A stretch of DNA of 64,000 bases from Dankookia rubra (GCF_004355005.1 NZ_SMSJ01000004.1:124001-188000), one strand, 5' to 3'. Shown: positions 51,473 through 60,470, counted from the stretch's first letter. Notes: generated from the sequence alone by a model not told the origin. A program made the numbers and translations.

Positions 51473-51883
51473 TCATGTTCCCGCAGCCAAATGATTGGCA
51501 TCCGAATTCTTCTCCCCGGCCAGCGCGCCCAGCCGCGCCTGCCAGGCGATCGCCATGGCCGGAGTCCAGTCGGCGCCCAGCGCGTCGCGCACCACCGCCC
51601 GGAGCAGGTTGAAGAAGCCGTCGAAGAGCGCGAGCGGGACGCCGATGTTCAGGTGGTTCATTCGCTCGATGCCGACCAGCCCGGCCAGCCGCCCGCCGCC
51701 ATCGAGCAGCGCCTCCACCGCGACGGCCAGCATCTGGCCGCGGACATGACCGCCCGGATCCATCAGGAACAGCGCCTCGGCCTCGGGATGCAGGGCAAAG
51801 AGGCGGCCATAGACCGCCGCCGCCGGGTCGGCGCAGCGGGCGGCGAAACACTCGAGGCTCTCGGCCACCGGGTCCTGGTCCAT
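51473..51883 (-). CDS. Single-domain globin-like protein
   Basis: 136 residues from ATG 51883 after GGAGG. The globin pattern is visible: VYGRLFALHPEAEALFLMD (helices A-C), GHVRGQMLAVAVEALLDG (helix E), ERMNHLNIGVPLALFDGFF with the probable proximal His (helix F-G) and ALGADWTPAMAIAWQARLGAL (helix H). It would bind heme and O2 or NO in the cytoplasm. No reductase domain is attached, unlike flavohemoglobin. It lies alone upstream of a small membrane gene in the same direction. Confidence 0.75.
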   Translation of the reverse strand: MDQDPVAESLECFAARCADPAAAVYGRLFALHPEAEALFLMDPGGHVRGQMLAVAVEALLDGGGRLAGLVGIERMNHLNIGVPLALFDGFFNLLRAVVRDALGADWTPAMAIAWQARLGALAGEKNSDANHLAAGT

Positions 51884-52024
51884 GCGCGCCTCCATCGTCC
51901 GGCGCAGGCTAGGGCGGTTTGCCTTCGGAGGTGAACGCGCCACCGACTTCGCGCATCGCCTGCAGGCCAGAGTCTGGCAGCATGGCGGTCCCGCCCTGCC
52001 GCGCTCCGCCCCATCGCGCCCGGT

Positions 52025-52246
52025 TCAGGCCGTCAGGCGCCCGACGATGCGGCGGGCCAGCGGCAGGGCGAAGACCGCCGAGGGGAAGGCGAAGGACCAG
52101 GCCAGCATCCAGTTCTTCAGCCAAAGCGGGACGAAGCCCGGCGGGAAGCCGACGCTGTTCGCGGTGATGAGGAAGGAGACGCAGAATGCCATGAAGAAGG
52201 TCATGACCAGCGGCACCAGCACCGGGGTGTAGCGCTCGGGGATCAT
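52025..52246 (-). CDS. DUF2798-type small membrane protein
   Basis: 73 residues with two hydrophobic helices, VLVPLVMTFFMAFCVSFLIT and WLKNWMLAWSFAFPSAVFAL, ending PLARRIVGRLTA, the usual DUF2798 pattern. Function unknown. It overlaps the glcF stop by 4 bases and is therefore cotranscribed with it. Confidence 0.8.
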   Translation of the reverse strand: MIPERYTPVLVPLVMTFFMAFCVSFLITANSVGFPPGFVPLWLKNWMLAWSFAFPSAVFALPLARRIVGRLTA

Positions 52247-53565
52247 GCCGCCTTCGCGCGCCGCGCCGCGCCGACCGCCGCCGGCTCCGGCCCGCCGGCC
52301 ATCCAGTCCAGAAGCTCGACCGTATGGACCACCGGCAGCGCGTCGCCGCCGAGCTGCGTCAGGCAGCCGATATTGCCGGCGGCGATCAGGTCGGCGCCGG
52401 TGCGGTTGAGGTTGTGCAGCTTGCGCGCCTTGAGCTTCCCGGCGATCTCCGGCTGCAGCAGGTTGTAGGTGCCGGCGCTGCCGCAGCAGAGATGCGGCTC
52501 GGCCGGGTCACGCACCGCGAAGCCGGCCTTGGCCAGCAATTGCTTGGGCAGGGCGGTGATCTTCTGGCCGTGCTGCAGGCTGCAGGCGGAGTGGTAGGCG
52601 ATCGTCAGGCCGGGCTTCCCGCGGGTCGGCGCATAGGCGAATTTCTGCAGGGCTTCCGAGACGTCCATCGCCAGCGCCGCGACCTTCTCCGCCGCCGCGG
52701 CATCCGGCTCCTCCCGGAACATGAAGCCGTAGTCCTTCACCGTCGTGCCGCAGCCCGAGGTGTTGATGACGATGCCGTCCAGCCCCTCCCCGTCCAGCTC
52801 GCGGCTCCAGGCCGCGATGTTGGCGCGGGCCAGGCGCATCGCCGGGTCGTGGTCGCCCATGTGGTGGTTCAGCGCGCCGCAGCAGCCCTGTTCGCGGGTG
52901 ATCACCACCTCGACGCCCATGCGGGTCAGCAGGCGGATCGTCGACTCGTTGATCGAGGGCGCCAGGACCTGCTGCGCGCAGCCGGTCAGCAGCGCGACGC
53001 GGCCGCGGCGCTGCCCCTGCGCCTTGTGCACCTGCGGTGCCTGCATCGGGCTGGCCGGCGGCAGCGCGCCAGGCGCCAGCGTCAGCATGGCCCGCAGCCG
53101 CTGCCCCAGCACATGCCCGCCCGGCACCAGCCCGGCCAGCGGCCGGCCGAGCCGGGCGCCGGCGACGGCGGCGCGGAACCGCGCGGGATGGGGCAGCACG
53201 GCGGACAGCACCCGGCGCAGGGCCCGCTCGTGCCAGGGGCGGTCGTAGGTCTCCTCGATATATTTCCGGGCGTGGTCGACCAGGTGCATGTAGTTCACGC
53301 CGGAAGGACAGGTGGTCATGCAGGACAGGCAGGACAGGCACCGGTCCACATGCTTGACCACCTCGGCCGTCGCCGGCCTGCCGCTCTCGAGCATGTCCTT
53401 GATCAGGTAGATGCGGCCGCGCGGGCTATCGAGCTCGTCGCCCAGCAGCACGAAGGTCGGGCAGGTCGCGGTGCAGAAGCCGCAATGCACGCAGGTCCGC
53501 AGGATCGTGTTGCTCTCCCGGGTATCCGGGTCGGCCAGTTGCTCGGGCGCGAAATTCGTCTGCAT
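52243..53565 (-). CDS. glcF: Glycolate oxidase iron-sulfur subunit GlcF
   Basis: 440 residues. Two ferredoxin-type clusters near the N-terminus: CVHCGFCTATCPTF and CLSCLSCMTTCPSGVNY. Two CCG domains follow, with EQGCCGALNHHMGDH and HLCCGSAGTYNLLQPE. It passes electrons from GlcD/GlcE to the quinone pool when glycolate is oxidised to glyoxylate. glcE and glcD are in the same direction but about 7 kb upstream, with an unrelated block between, so the complex is encoded by two loci. A hairpin element lies just before its start. Confidence 0.93.
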   Translation of the reverse strand: MQTNFAPEQLADPDTRESNTILRTCVHCGFCTATCPTFVLLGDELDSPRGRIYLIKDMLESGRPATAEVVKHVDRCLSCLSCMTTCPSGVNYMHLVDHARKYIEETYDRPWHERALRRVLSAVLPHPARFRAAVAGARLGRPLAGLVPGGHVLGQRLRAMLTLAPGALPPASPMQAPQVHKAQGQRRGRVALLTGCAQQVLAPSINESTIRLLTRMGVEVVITREQGCCGALNHHMGDHDPAMRLARANIAAWSRELDGEGLDGIVINTSGCGTTVKDYGFMFREEPDAAAAEKVAALAMDVSEALQKFAYAPTRGKPGLTIAYHSACSLQHGQKITALPKQLLAKAGFAVRDPAEPHLCCGSAGTYNLLQPEIAGKLKARKLHNLNRTGADLIAAGNIGCLTQLGGDALPVVHTVELLDWMAGGPEPAAVGAARRAKAA

Positions 53566-53620
53566 GAATGGGGATATAGGCGGTGGCGCGGAAGGGGGGA
53601 ACCTCGCCTGCCCCGGCCAA

Positions 53621-53656
53621 AGGTCGGGAAGGGAAAAGTATTCCCTCCCCGGCCTT
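53621..53656 (+). repeat. Intergenic hairpin element, copy 5
   Basis: GGTCGGGAAGGGAA (53622-53635) pairs with TTCCCTCCCCGGCC (53641-53654) around AAGTA, with one wobble and one mismatch. It keeps the AGTATTC...CCCCGGCC core of the family. The 197-base gap 53566-53762 contains no gene. Confidence 0.6.
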
Positions 53657-53762
53657 CACCCTCCCTTCCGGTGGGTTGGCGCTCGCCACGCGGCGGGCGC
53701 GCTTACGGCAACGGAGCGGGATCCAGGGCGGATACCGTCGCCCCGGCCTTGCCGTTCGTCCC

Positions 53763-55076
53763 TCAGGCGAAGAGGTAGTCCACCCCCGCCACCAGGTGAT
53801 CGACCCCCTCGACGGTGAAGGCTTCGCGGTGCCCGGCGCCGTCCACCACCCGGTAGTGCCCCTCCCCCAGGTCGCGCAGCCTTGCGTCCGGGCCGAAGCC
53901 CTCGAAGCGGATCAGGTCGCCGGCATGGAAGCCGGTGATGCGGTCGCCGCGGAGGCTGCCGGCCTGCTCGACAAAGGTGGTCTGGCCGCTGCCGCTCTCG
54001 AGCCAGTCATGCGTACCGGTCAGGGCGAAGAGGTTGACCCCACCGCCGCCGGCCACGTGGTTGTGCCCCGCCCCGCCGGTGACAGTCAGGTTGACCATCG
54101 CCTCGGCCGTCACGGTATTGCCGCGGCCGCCGAGCTCGACCTGCGCGGTCGAGAGATGCCCGTCATAGGTCGAGTTGCCGCGCGGGACGGAGAAGGGGTA
54201 GATCGCGTAGGGCAGCAGGCTGTTGGCGGCGATCCGGTCGTCGAGCGTATCGGCGCCGATCGCCGTCAGCCGCAGCGTCGCCTGGCCATGGGTGGTGATC
54301 GCGGCCGTCCCACCGGCATTGTCGCCGGCAAAGGACCAGAGCGCGGTATCGCCGTGCGCGAGCACCAGGCTGCCACCCCCGGCGCCGACCACGTCCACAG
54401 TCTTGCCCTGCCCGGTGCCGGTGAAATCGGCATGCACCGTCTGGAAGGTCGCCAGCAGCCAGGCATCGCCATCGGCCCGGTGCGGGGTGAAGTCCAGCGT
54501 GCCGGAGCCGGTCCAGCTGCCGAGGTTCTGGATGCGGGCGAAATCCACCCCTTCCAGCCGCACCGGCGCGGTGAGCACCAGGTCGTCCGGCCGGCCCGTG
54601 GTGAAGGCATCGGCCGCGATCGTCGCGGCAGCGAGCGTGCCGACCACCTCCTCCCGGATCAGCACCACCCGGTCGGGCAGCGCCGTCACGCTGCCATCCG
54701 CCGCCACCTGCTCCGGGTGCAGGACCAGCCGCGCCTCGTGCAGGCCGGGCGTCGTCGCGCTGAGCACCACGTCGACCTCGCCCCGCCCGGTCTGCGGGCC
54801 GATGTCGCTGAAGGCGGCGGGCACGAAGAACCGCATGTCGGGGTCGCCCTCGACCGCGAACCGCACGGTCAGCGCATCGGCGGGCGGCGCGGCGTCGTTC
54901 ATCACGGCGACGCCGAAGGTCCGCAGCAGGCTGCCGGCCTCGACCTGGCCGAGGTCGAGCACCCAATTGTCGCCCTCGGCGCGCAGGCCCGCGGGGCCGC
55001 TCATCTGGCGCAGGACAAGCTGCGGCGGCGGGCCGAAGGGCGCTGCGGCGGCGGGATCGTCTGGCATTTTGTCCAT
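53763..55076 (-). CDS. Putative secreted beta-rich protein with RTX-like C-terminus
   Basis: 437 residues from ATG 55076 (ATG 55067 or 55082 also possible); no signal peptide. Residues about 25-160 resemble an Ig-like 'choice-of-anchor' domain (LDLGQVEAGSLLRTFGVAVMND). The middle is beta-rich with GTGQGKTVDVVGAGGGSLVL. The end, from LFALTGTHDW through GDRITGFHAGDLIRFEGFG, looks like the terminal region of RTX-type proteins exported by type I secretion, though calcium-binding GGxGxD nonapeptides are lacking. No secretion genes are adjacent. Function unknown. Confidence 0.6.
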   Translation of the reverse strand: MDKMPDDPAAAAPFGPPPQLVLRQMSGPAGLRAEGDNWVLDLGQVEAGSLLRTFGVAVMNDAAPPADALTVRFAVEGDPDMRFFVPAAFSDIGPQTGRGEVDVVLSATTPGLHEARLVLHPEQVAADGSVTALPDRVVLIREEVVGTLAAATIAADAFTTGRPDDLVLTAPVRLEGVDFARIQNLGSWTGSGTLDFTPHRADGDAWLLATFQTVHADFTGTGQGKTVDVVGAGGGSLVLAHGDTALWSFAGDNAGGTAAITTHGQATLRLTAIGADTLDDRIAANSLLPYAIYPFSVPRGNSTYDGHLSTAQVELGGRGNTVTAEAMVNLTVTGGAGHNHVAGGGGVNLFALTGTHDWLESGSGQTTFVEQAGSLRGDRITGFHAGDLIRFEGFGPDARLRDLGEGHYRVVDGAGHREAFTVEGVDHLVAGVDYLFA

Positions 55077-55189
55077 CCCCATCCGGCCATATGCCGGCGG
55101 TGGAATCACAGCCAGACGAAGGTGGAATGTATACGCATCGCCGCGTGATGCGCGCGGAGGTGATTCCGGTTACCGGAGATTGCGGCGGC

Positions 55190-55945
55190 TCAGTTCCGCA
55201 GCTGGTCCCGGGCCTCCGCCGCGCCGGCGCGCAGCAGCGCCGCCATCGCCTGGGCCAGGCAGTCGTTCAGCCGGTCGGTCGCGGCCACCCGCTCCGGCTT
55301 CGGGGCGCGCTCGAGATCCACCTGCTCGGTTTCCGCCCAATAGCGCATCAGGTCCCAGCGCCGCAGCAGCGGCACCTGGTGCGCCGCCGCCACCAGCCGC
55401 AGCGCGTCGAGATAGGGATCGACATTGGCATTGGCCCGCAGGAACCGGGAAAATTGCGGGTCGATCAGCACCGCATCGGCACCCGCCGCCTTCACCGCGT
55501 CGAGCCCGGTGTTCAGCGCCTCGACCATCTCGTCGACCTCGAGGCCGCGCACCGCGCTGACCGTGCCGGTGGCCCAGAGCACGAGCTGCGCCGGGGCCTT
55601 TGCCATCTCCTCGGCCAGCAGCGCCCCGGCCTCGGCGGTGTTGATCCCGCGCCGGCCGCGCACCACGACCTCGAAGGCGACGCCGGGGCGGCGGGCGGCC
55701 AGCAGCGCCTGCAGCCGGGCCGGCCAGGCGGCCTCCGGCCCGCTGGTGCCGGGGCCGAGCACGGAGATGCCGCCGACCACCAGGATCCGCAGCGACCTGC
55801 CCGCCACCGCGCGGACCGTGGCCGGCAGCGGCGCGCCGGCGTCCAGCAGCTCGGGCGGGGAGATGCAGGCACGCGTCTCCGCCCGCGCCGCCGGGGCGAG
55901 CAGCGCAACAAGCAGCAGCATCCCGGGGAGCCGTGCCATGACCAT
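55190..55945 (-). CDS. SGNH/GDSL-hydrolase-like exported protein, degenerate active site
   Basis: 251 residues if started at the ATG at 55945, which overlaps the opgC stop (TAATG); ATG 55939 is an alternative. A signal peptide (LPGMLLLVALLAPAARA) is present. The fold matches the paralogue at 57304 throughout, but the nucleophile box reads VVGGISVLGPG instead of AFGSSSTEGAA, and the C-terminal D-x-x-H block reads DRLN where the paralogue has DGLH. The catalytic His is therefore replaced, so the protein may not be a hydrolase. It lies in an operon with opgC. Confidence 0.72.
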   Translation of the reverse strand: MVMARLPGMLLLVALLAPAARAETRACISPPELLDAGAPLPATVRAVAGRSLRILVVGGISVLGPGTSGPEAAWPARLQALLAARRPGVAFEVVVRGRRGINTAEAGALLAEEMAKAPAQLVLWATGTVSAVRGLEVDEMVEALNTGLDAVKAAGADAVLIDPQFSRFLRANANVDPYLDALRLVAAAHQVPLLRRWDLMRYWAETEQVDLERAPKPERVAATDRLNDCLAQAMAALLRAGAAEARDQLRN

Positions 55946-57159
55946 TACGCTGCAGTCGTAGATGACGACGCCGGTACCGGCAAGCCGGCGGCGCGGGCGG
56001 CCGCCCTCCCCCCGCCCGCGGGTTCCCCCCGCTGGCGGTACCAGGCCGCGACCGCACCCACCGCGACGAGCGCCGCCAGCCCGGCCAGGTTGACCGCCAG
56101 CTGCATCGGCCCGCGATCCGACTGCTCCAGCGCCAGCCGGCCGAGGAAGGACAGGAAGATGCCGGTGCAGAAGACCGGCAGCCCGTGCTGGCCCATCAGC
56201 AGGAAGGGCGCTGCCGGCCGGCCGCGCAGCCAGGCGGCGTCGCGGGGCACCGCATGGCCCAGCAGGTAGGCCAGCGCCAGGATCGAGACGAGCCGCAGCG
56301 GGTGCAGCGCGCTCTTGTCGATGGTGGTCAGCACCACGCCGACCTGCTCCGGCACCAGGGCCAGCCATTCCGGCGCCTCGAAGGCCACCAGCATCGCCAC
56401 GGCGCCGAAGGCCAGCAATGCGACGCAGCCGCCGACCAGCCAGCCCCGGTAGGGCACCGCCGGCGGGATGCCGCGCCTGCCGTCCGGGCCCGGCGGCGCA
56501 TAGCCCAGCACGGCGCCGGCGAGGAACAGCAGCTGCCAGGCAAAGGGGTTGAAGAACCAGCCGCCGTCGATCCAGTTCGGCAGGTTCAGGTCGAGCAGCC
56601 GCGCCGCGGCGTAGAGCACCGCGGACAGCGCCAGCAGCAGCACCGGCCGGCGCAGCAGCGGCAATGCCGGGACCAGCAGCACCAGGAGCGCGATATAAAG
56701 CGGCAGGATGTCGAGGAAGGCCGGCTGGTAGCGCAGCAGCAGGGCCTGCAGCAGCGCGACATAGGGCTGCTCCCGGAAGGGGTCCAGGTGTAGCTCGTCC
56801 AGATAGGCCGGGTTGTCGAGCAGGCCGGCGGAATAGCCGACCTGCGCGGCAAAGACGACGAACAGAAAGATGTGCGCGACATAGAGCGCCCCGGCCCGGC
56901 GCAGCAGCGAGGCCGCGGCGAAGAGCCAGCCGCGCCGGTCGAGCGCCGCGCCGTAGGCCAGGCCGGCTGCATAGCCGGCCAGCAGCACGAAGGCCTCGGT
57001 CGCGTCGCAGAAGGCGATGTTCCGCAGGGTCAGCTCGCCGAGGCGATTGCCCGGGATGTGGTCGACGAAGATCGAGAAGAGCGCCAGGCCGCGAAACAGG
57101 TCGACCCGGAGGTCGCGGCCCGTGCCGGTTGCCCCGCTGCCCCGGATCAGCCCCCGCAT
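55945..57159 (-). CDS. opgC: OpgC-domain integral membrane acyltransferase
   Basis: 404 residues with about ten hydrophobic helices. The start RDLRVDLFRGLALFSIFVDHIPGN and the NIAFCDATEAFVLLAGYAAG stretch are signatures of the OpgC family, which transfers succinyl groups onto osmoregulated periplasmic glucans. The C-terminal 40 residues are low-complexity. It lies between two SGNH-hydrolase paralogues, one overlapping its stop codon and one divergent (144 bases between starts), so the three may act together on glycan acylation. Confidence 0.87.
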   Translation of the reverse strand: MRGLIRGSGATGTGRDLRVDLFRGLALFSIFVDHIPGNRLGELTLRNIAFCDATEAFVLLAGYAAGLAYGAALDRRGWLFAAASLLRRAGALYVAHIFLFVVFAAQVGYSAGLLDNPAYLDELHLDPFREQPYVALLQALLLRYQPAFLDILPLYIALLVLLVPALPLLRRPVLLLALSAVLYAAARLLDLNLPNWIDGGWFFNPFAWQLLFLAGAVLGYAPPGPDGRRGIPPAVPYRGWLVGGCVALLAFGAVAMLVAFEAPEWLALVPEQVGVVLTTIDKSALHPLRLVSILALAYLLGHAVPRDAAWLRGRPAAPFLLMGQHGLPVFCTGIFLSFLGRLALEQSDRGPMQLAVNLAGLAALVAVGAVAAWYRQRGEPAGGGRAAARAAGLPVPASSSTTAA

Positions 57160-57303
57160 GCACGACCTCCGGCCCCCGATGGGCACCCGACACGATGGGC
57201 GCCGCGAAAGTTGCGGTGCGCGCCGTGCTTTGCAAGTCACGTTGTGCGCCGCACGCGCCGGCGGCCGCTGGCGCTGCCCGCGATCCTTTGGCAGGGTCGC
57301 GGG

Positions 57304-58065
57304 ATGCGCCGCCTTGCCACCATGTTCTCCCCCCTGGTTGTCCCCCTGGCCGCCCTGCTGCTGCCGACCCTGGCCGCCGCCCAGCCCTGCCCGCCGGCGC
57401 CGCTTCAGCGCGCCAGCCTGCCGGCGACCCGCGTGACCGTGGCGCATGGCGCGCCGCTGACCATCGTTGCCTTCGGCTCCTCCTCGACCGAGGGCGCCGC
57501 CGCCTCCGGCTCCGAGGCCACCTACCCCGCCCAGCTCGAGGCGCGGCTGCGCGCCGCCCTGCCCGGCCTGCCGCTGGTGGTGCTCAACCGCGGCAAGGGC
57601 GGCCAGGAGGTGCCCGAGATGCTGGCCCGGCTCGAAGCCGACGTGCTGGCCGAACACCCCACCATGGTCATCTGGCAGGCCGGCGCCAATGCCGTGCTGC
57701 AGGGCATGCCGGCCGAGGAGTTCCGCGCGGCGCTGGCCGGCGGCGTCGCCCGGATCCAGGCGGCCGGCGCCGACGTGCTGCTGATGGACAGCCAGCGCGC
57801 GCCCCGCATCCTGCAATCCCCGGGATTCGAGCGGCTGGACGCAGCGATCGACGGGCTGGCCGAGGCGACCTCGGCCGAGCTCTTCTCCCGCGCCGCGCTG
57901 ATGCGGGCCTGGGAGGCCGCGGGGACGCCCTCGGCCGAGATGATCTCGCCCGACGGGCTGCACCACAACGACCGCGGCTATGCCTGCGTCGCCGCGGCAC
58001 TGGCCCGCACCATCCTGGCGGCGGCCGGCCCGGTGCCGGCCCCGGCCCAGGTGGCGAAGCGGTAG
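57304..58065 (+). CDS. SGNH/GDSL-type esterase, exported
   Basis: 253 residues with a signal peptide (LVVPLAALLLPTLAAAQ). Block I is VAFGSSSTEGAAASG, block II has the Gly of NRGKGGQEV, block III is WQAGANAV and block V is SPDGLHHNDRGY with Asp and His of the catalytic set, so all SGNH residues are present. It is a periplasmic esterase or deacylase; similar proteins remove acyl groups from polysaccharides. It is divergent from opgC and paralogous to the degenerate protein at 55190. Confidence 0.85.
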   Translation: MRRLATMFSPLVVPLAALLLPTLAAAQPCPPAPLQRASLPATRVTVAHGAPLTIVAFGSSSTEGAAASGSEATYPAQLEARLRAALPGLPLVVLNRGKGGQEVPEMLARLEADVLAEHPTMVIWQAGANAVLQGMPAEEFRAALAGGVARIQAAGADVLLMDSQRAPRILQSPGFERLDAAIDGLAEATSAELFSRAALMRAWEAAGTPSAEMISPDGLHHNDRGYACVAAALARTILAAAGPVPAPAQVAKR

Positions 58066-58077
58066 GTCGGCACCGCC

Positions 58078-58111
58078 CCCGGCGCCGCCGGAGGCCCTGC
58101 CGGCGGCCGGG
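58078..58111. terminator. Strong GC hairpin between converging genes
   Basis: CCCGGCGCCGCCGG (58078-58091) pairs with CCGGCGGCCGGG (58100-58111) with one bulged pair, 13 bases after the esterase stop and before the end of the gene at 58139. Confidence 0.45.
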
Positions 58112-58138
58112 CCAGGGCAGACCAGGGAAGCCGACGCC

Positions 58139-58954
58139 CTATTCGGCCGCCAGGGTCTCCGGCGGCACCGTTATCGCGTGGTTCGGCCGCGGCAACAGTG
58201 CCAGCCGGGCATCCAGCCGGCCCTGCACCATGTCGCGGAACAGCGCCCGGTTGACCGGGCCGGTCTCCGGCACCCGGTCGAGGAAGTCGCGGAACAGCGC
58301 GCGGTAGCGCGCCGCCTGGCGGACGAAGCGCTCATCGACCTGGAAGCAGGCCATGTCCTCGGGCGTCGCCGGCAGCAGCCGCAGGATCGCCAGGCCGAGT
58401 TCGGCCCCGGCCGGCAGCGGCAGCTCGACCGCCCCCCGGCCCTCGGGGCCTTCCGCGGTGCGCCAGCCGAAGGCCAGCCGCCACATCGCGGCCATGACCG
58501 CGGCCAGCTCCCGCCCGGTCATGTCCCATTCCGCCACCAGCCGGGCGAGGCGGGTCTCGGTCGCCAGGGCCTGCAGCGTCTCTGCCTGACGCCGCCCGGC
58601 ATTGGCTTGGCCCAGCTGCAGGCGGACCTGTTCCTGCAGCAGGCTGGTCTGCTCCCGGCTTTCGGCCAGCATGGCCTGCAGCACCAGGTGCCGGCTGTCG
58701 CCGGCCTCGGCTTGCCGCAGCAGCGCCCGGCGGAGCTCCGCCAGCTCGGCCCGCTGGGTCGCCCAGGCCTGGGCCAGCAGCGCGGCGCAGCCCGGCAGCA
58801 GCAGGCCCGCGGCGAGGCTGACCCAGCCGGCCGGGCCGAGCGCCAGCAGCGCCTGCGGTCCGTCTAGGGCCAGCAGCACCAGCGCGGCGCCGACCGGCAA
58901 CAGGGCGGCAAGAAGCAGGAGGCCGAAGCCGATGGCGCGTGCGAGCAGGCGCAA
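58139..58954 (-). CDS. Membrane protein with coiled-coil and soluble domain, unknown
   Basis: 271 residues from a TTG at 58954, the only start in range, with GGAGGG 9 bases upstream. Two N-terminal helices (GFGLLLLAALLPVGAALVLLA and WVSLAAGLLLPGCAALLAQ) are followed by a coiled coil at about 70-135 (RALLRQAEAG, LLQEQVRLQLGQ) and a globular C-terminal domain with MACFQVDERFVRQAARYRALFRDFLDRV. No family recognised. It may be a signalling or cell-envelope protein. The next gene to the right is a doubtful one. Confidence 0.65.
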   Translation of the reverse strand: MRLLARAIGFGLLLLAALLPVGAALVLLALDGPQALLALGPAGWVSLAAGLLLPGCAALLAQAWATQRAELAELRRALLRQAEAGDSRHLVLQAMLAESREQTSLLQEQVRLQLGQANAGRRQAETLQALATETRLARLVAEWDMTGRELAAVMAAMWRLAFGWRTAEGPEGRGAVELPLPAGAELGLAILRLLPATPEDMACFQVDERFVRQAARYRALFRDFLDRVPETGPVNRALFRDMVQGRLDARLALLPRPNHAITVPPETLAAE

Positions 58955-59164
58955 GGCGAGCAGCCCTCCGATGAGTCACTTGAGAGTGATTTCAGATCAC
59001 CTTCAATTTACAGATTGCAAGGCGGATTTCCAGCGCCGCGCCCCCCCAGTGCGCGGCGATTTCCGCGTCTGTGGCCGCAACGCCGCGGTCCCCTGGCCGG
59101 CGGCCGTTTCCGTGGGCGGCGCTGCGATGGCGACCCGGCGGCGGACCCCGGGGAAAACTGCCGC

Positions 59165-59576
59165 ATGATGCCTCGTGCTCCGCAGGCCGGCGATCCGCTA
59201 CTCGCCGTCCCGCTTGGCGATGGCGTCGCCATCCTGTGCCGCCGAATCGGCGGCGTGCCACTTACCCTTTCCGCCGTCGCGGCCGCCGATGGCAGCGCCG
59301 CCCTTCCGGTGCGTGACGGCATCCCCCGGCCGGCCCCGGCCGACCGTGTCCTGCACGGCCTGCTGCGCAGGCGCCCGCCCGCCACGGCACCCGCCCGGGG
59401 CGGAGCCGGACGGGCCGCATCGCCTCTGGAACGGCGCTGGGCGCCTCGTCGCCGCGGACCCCAGGCGCGGGCCGCTTCCAGCCGCCCTGCTCCTGCAGCT
59501 CGCCACCGCCAAGGCCCGGCTGACCGGGCCGATGGGCAGGACAGGCCGGCACCGCCTGCTGCTGCGGGGCGAATGA
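59165..59576 (+). pseudogene. Possible frameshifted gene
   Basis: From ATG 59165 one frame encodes about 75 residues of convincing sequence (GDPLLAVPLGDGVAILCRR, AALPVRDGIPRPAPADRVLH) and then becomes Arg/Pro rich. The +1 frame becomes protein-like after about 59420 and ends LQLATAKARLTGPMGRTGR...LLLRGE at 59576. Joined, they would give about 137 residues. The shift lies in the GC-rich 59380-59420 stretch (CCCGCCCGGGGCGG), so a real lesion, programmed shift or sequencing error are all possible. The rest of the 58955-59654 gap shows no gene. Confidence 0.35.
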
Positions 59577-59654
59577 CCACCGTTCCCGCTCATGCGGCTC
59601 TGGCCTAGGCTGGCGCATGCGGCGATTCGGCCGTCGCACGGGGGATGGCAGCGC

Positions 59655-60470
59655 ATGACCCAGCTGATCAACGCCCTGGCGGAGCGCGGCCTGCTGCCGC
59701 TGGGCGCCTTCCTGCTGGCGATGCTGCTGCTGGCCAACGAGCTGGGCTACCGGGTCGGCCGCTGGCGCGCCGCGGCACGGCTGGAAACCGTCGAATCCAA
59801 CATGGGCATGCTGACGACCGGCATGCTCGGCCTGCTCGCCTTCACCCTCGGCCTGACCATCTCCATCGCCGAGTCGCGCTACGAGGCGCGGCGCGACCTG
59901 GTGGTGACCGAGGCCAATGCGATCGGCACCGCCTGGCTGCGCGCCGGCCTGGTGCGCGGCGGGGAAGGCCCCGAGATCCGCCGCGAGCTGGAGGACTATA
60001 CCCGACTCCGGCTCGACTATACCCGCGCCGGCCCGGACCCGGAGGCCGAGGCGGCGTTGAACGCCGCCACCAATGCGGCGCAGGCCAGCATCTGGACCTT
60101 GGCCCAGGCGGCCGCGCTGCGCGACCCCAGCCCGCTCATGGCCGGCCTGGTCGCTTCCCTCAACGAGACCTTCGACGCGGCGTCGTCGCAGCGCTTCGCC
60201 TATGAGAGCCGCGCGCCGGCGCATATCCAGTGGCTGCTGCTGATCGGCTCGCTGCTCTCGGTCGGCGCCATCGGCGTGCAGCTCGGGCTCGGTCCGCAGC
60301 GGCACCTGGTGCTGAGCGTGCTGCTGATGGCGATGTGGACCGGCGGCATGCTGCTGATCACCGACCTGAACCGGCCGCGCCAGGGCAATATCCGGGTCGA
60401 CCCGGCGCCGCTGGTCTGGGCGCTGCAGGGCTTCGCCGGCAGCGCGCCGACGCCGCCGCCGAAGCCATAG
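59655..60470 (+). CDS. DUF4239-like membrane protein
   Basis: 271 residues with two N-terminal helices (LGAFLLAMLLLANELGYRVG and LTTGMLGLLAFTLGLTISIA), a soluble helical middle with SRYEARRDLVVTEANAIGTAWLRAGLV, and two C-terminal helices (HIQWLLLIGSLLSVGAIGVQL and LVLSVLLMAMWTGGMLLI). This layout and the EANAIGTAWLRA stretch match the bestrophin-like DUF4239 group, a possible channel family. Role unknown. It lies 68 bases upstream of a small gene in the same direction. Confidence 0.75.
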   Translation: MTQLINALAERGLLPLGAFLLAMLLLANELGYRVGRWRAAARLETVESNMGMLTTGMLGLLAFTLGLTISIAESRYEARRDLVVTEANAIGTAWLRAGLVRGGEGPEIRRELEDYTRLRLDYTRAGPDPEAEAALNAATNAAQASIWTLAQAAALRDPSPLMAGLVASLNETFDAASSQRFAYESRAPAHIQWLLLIGSLLSVGAIGVQLGLGPQRHLVLSVLLMAMWTGGMLLITDLNRPRQGNIRVDPAPLVWALQGFAGSAPTPPPKP

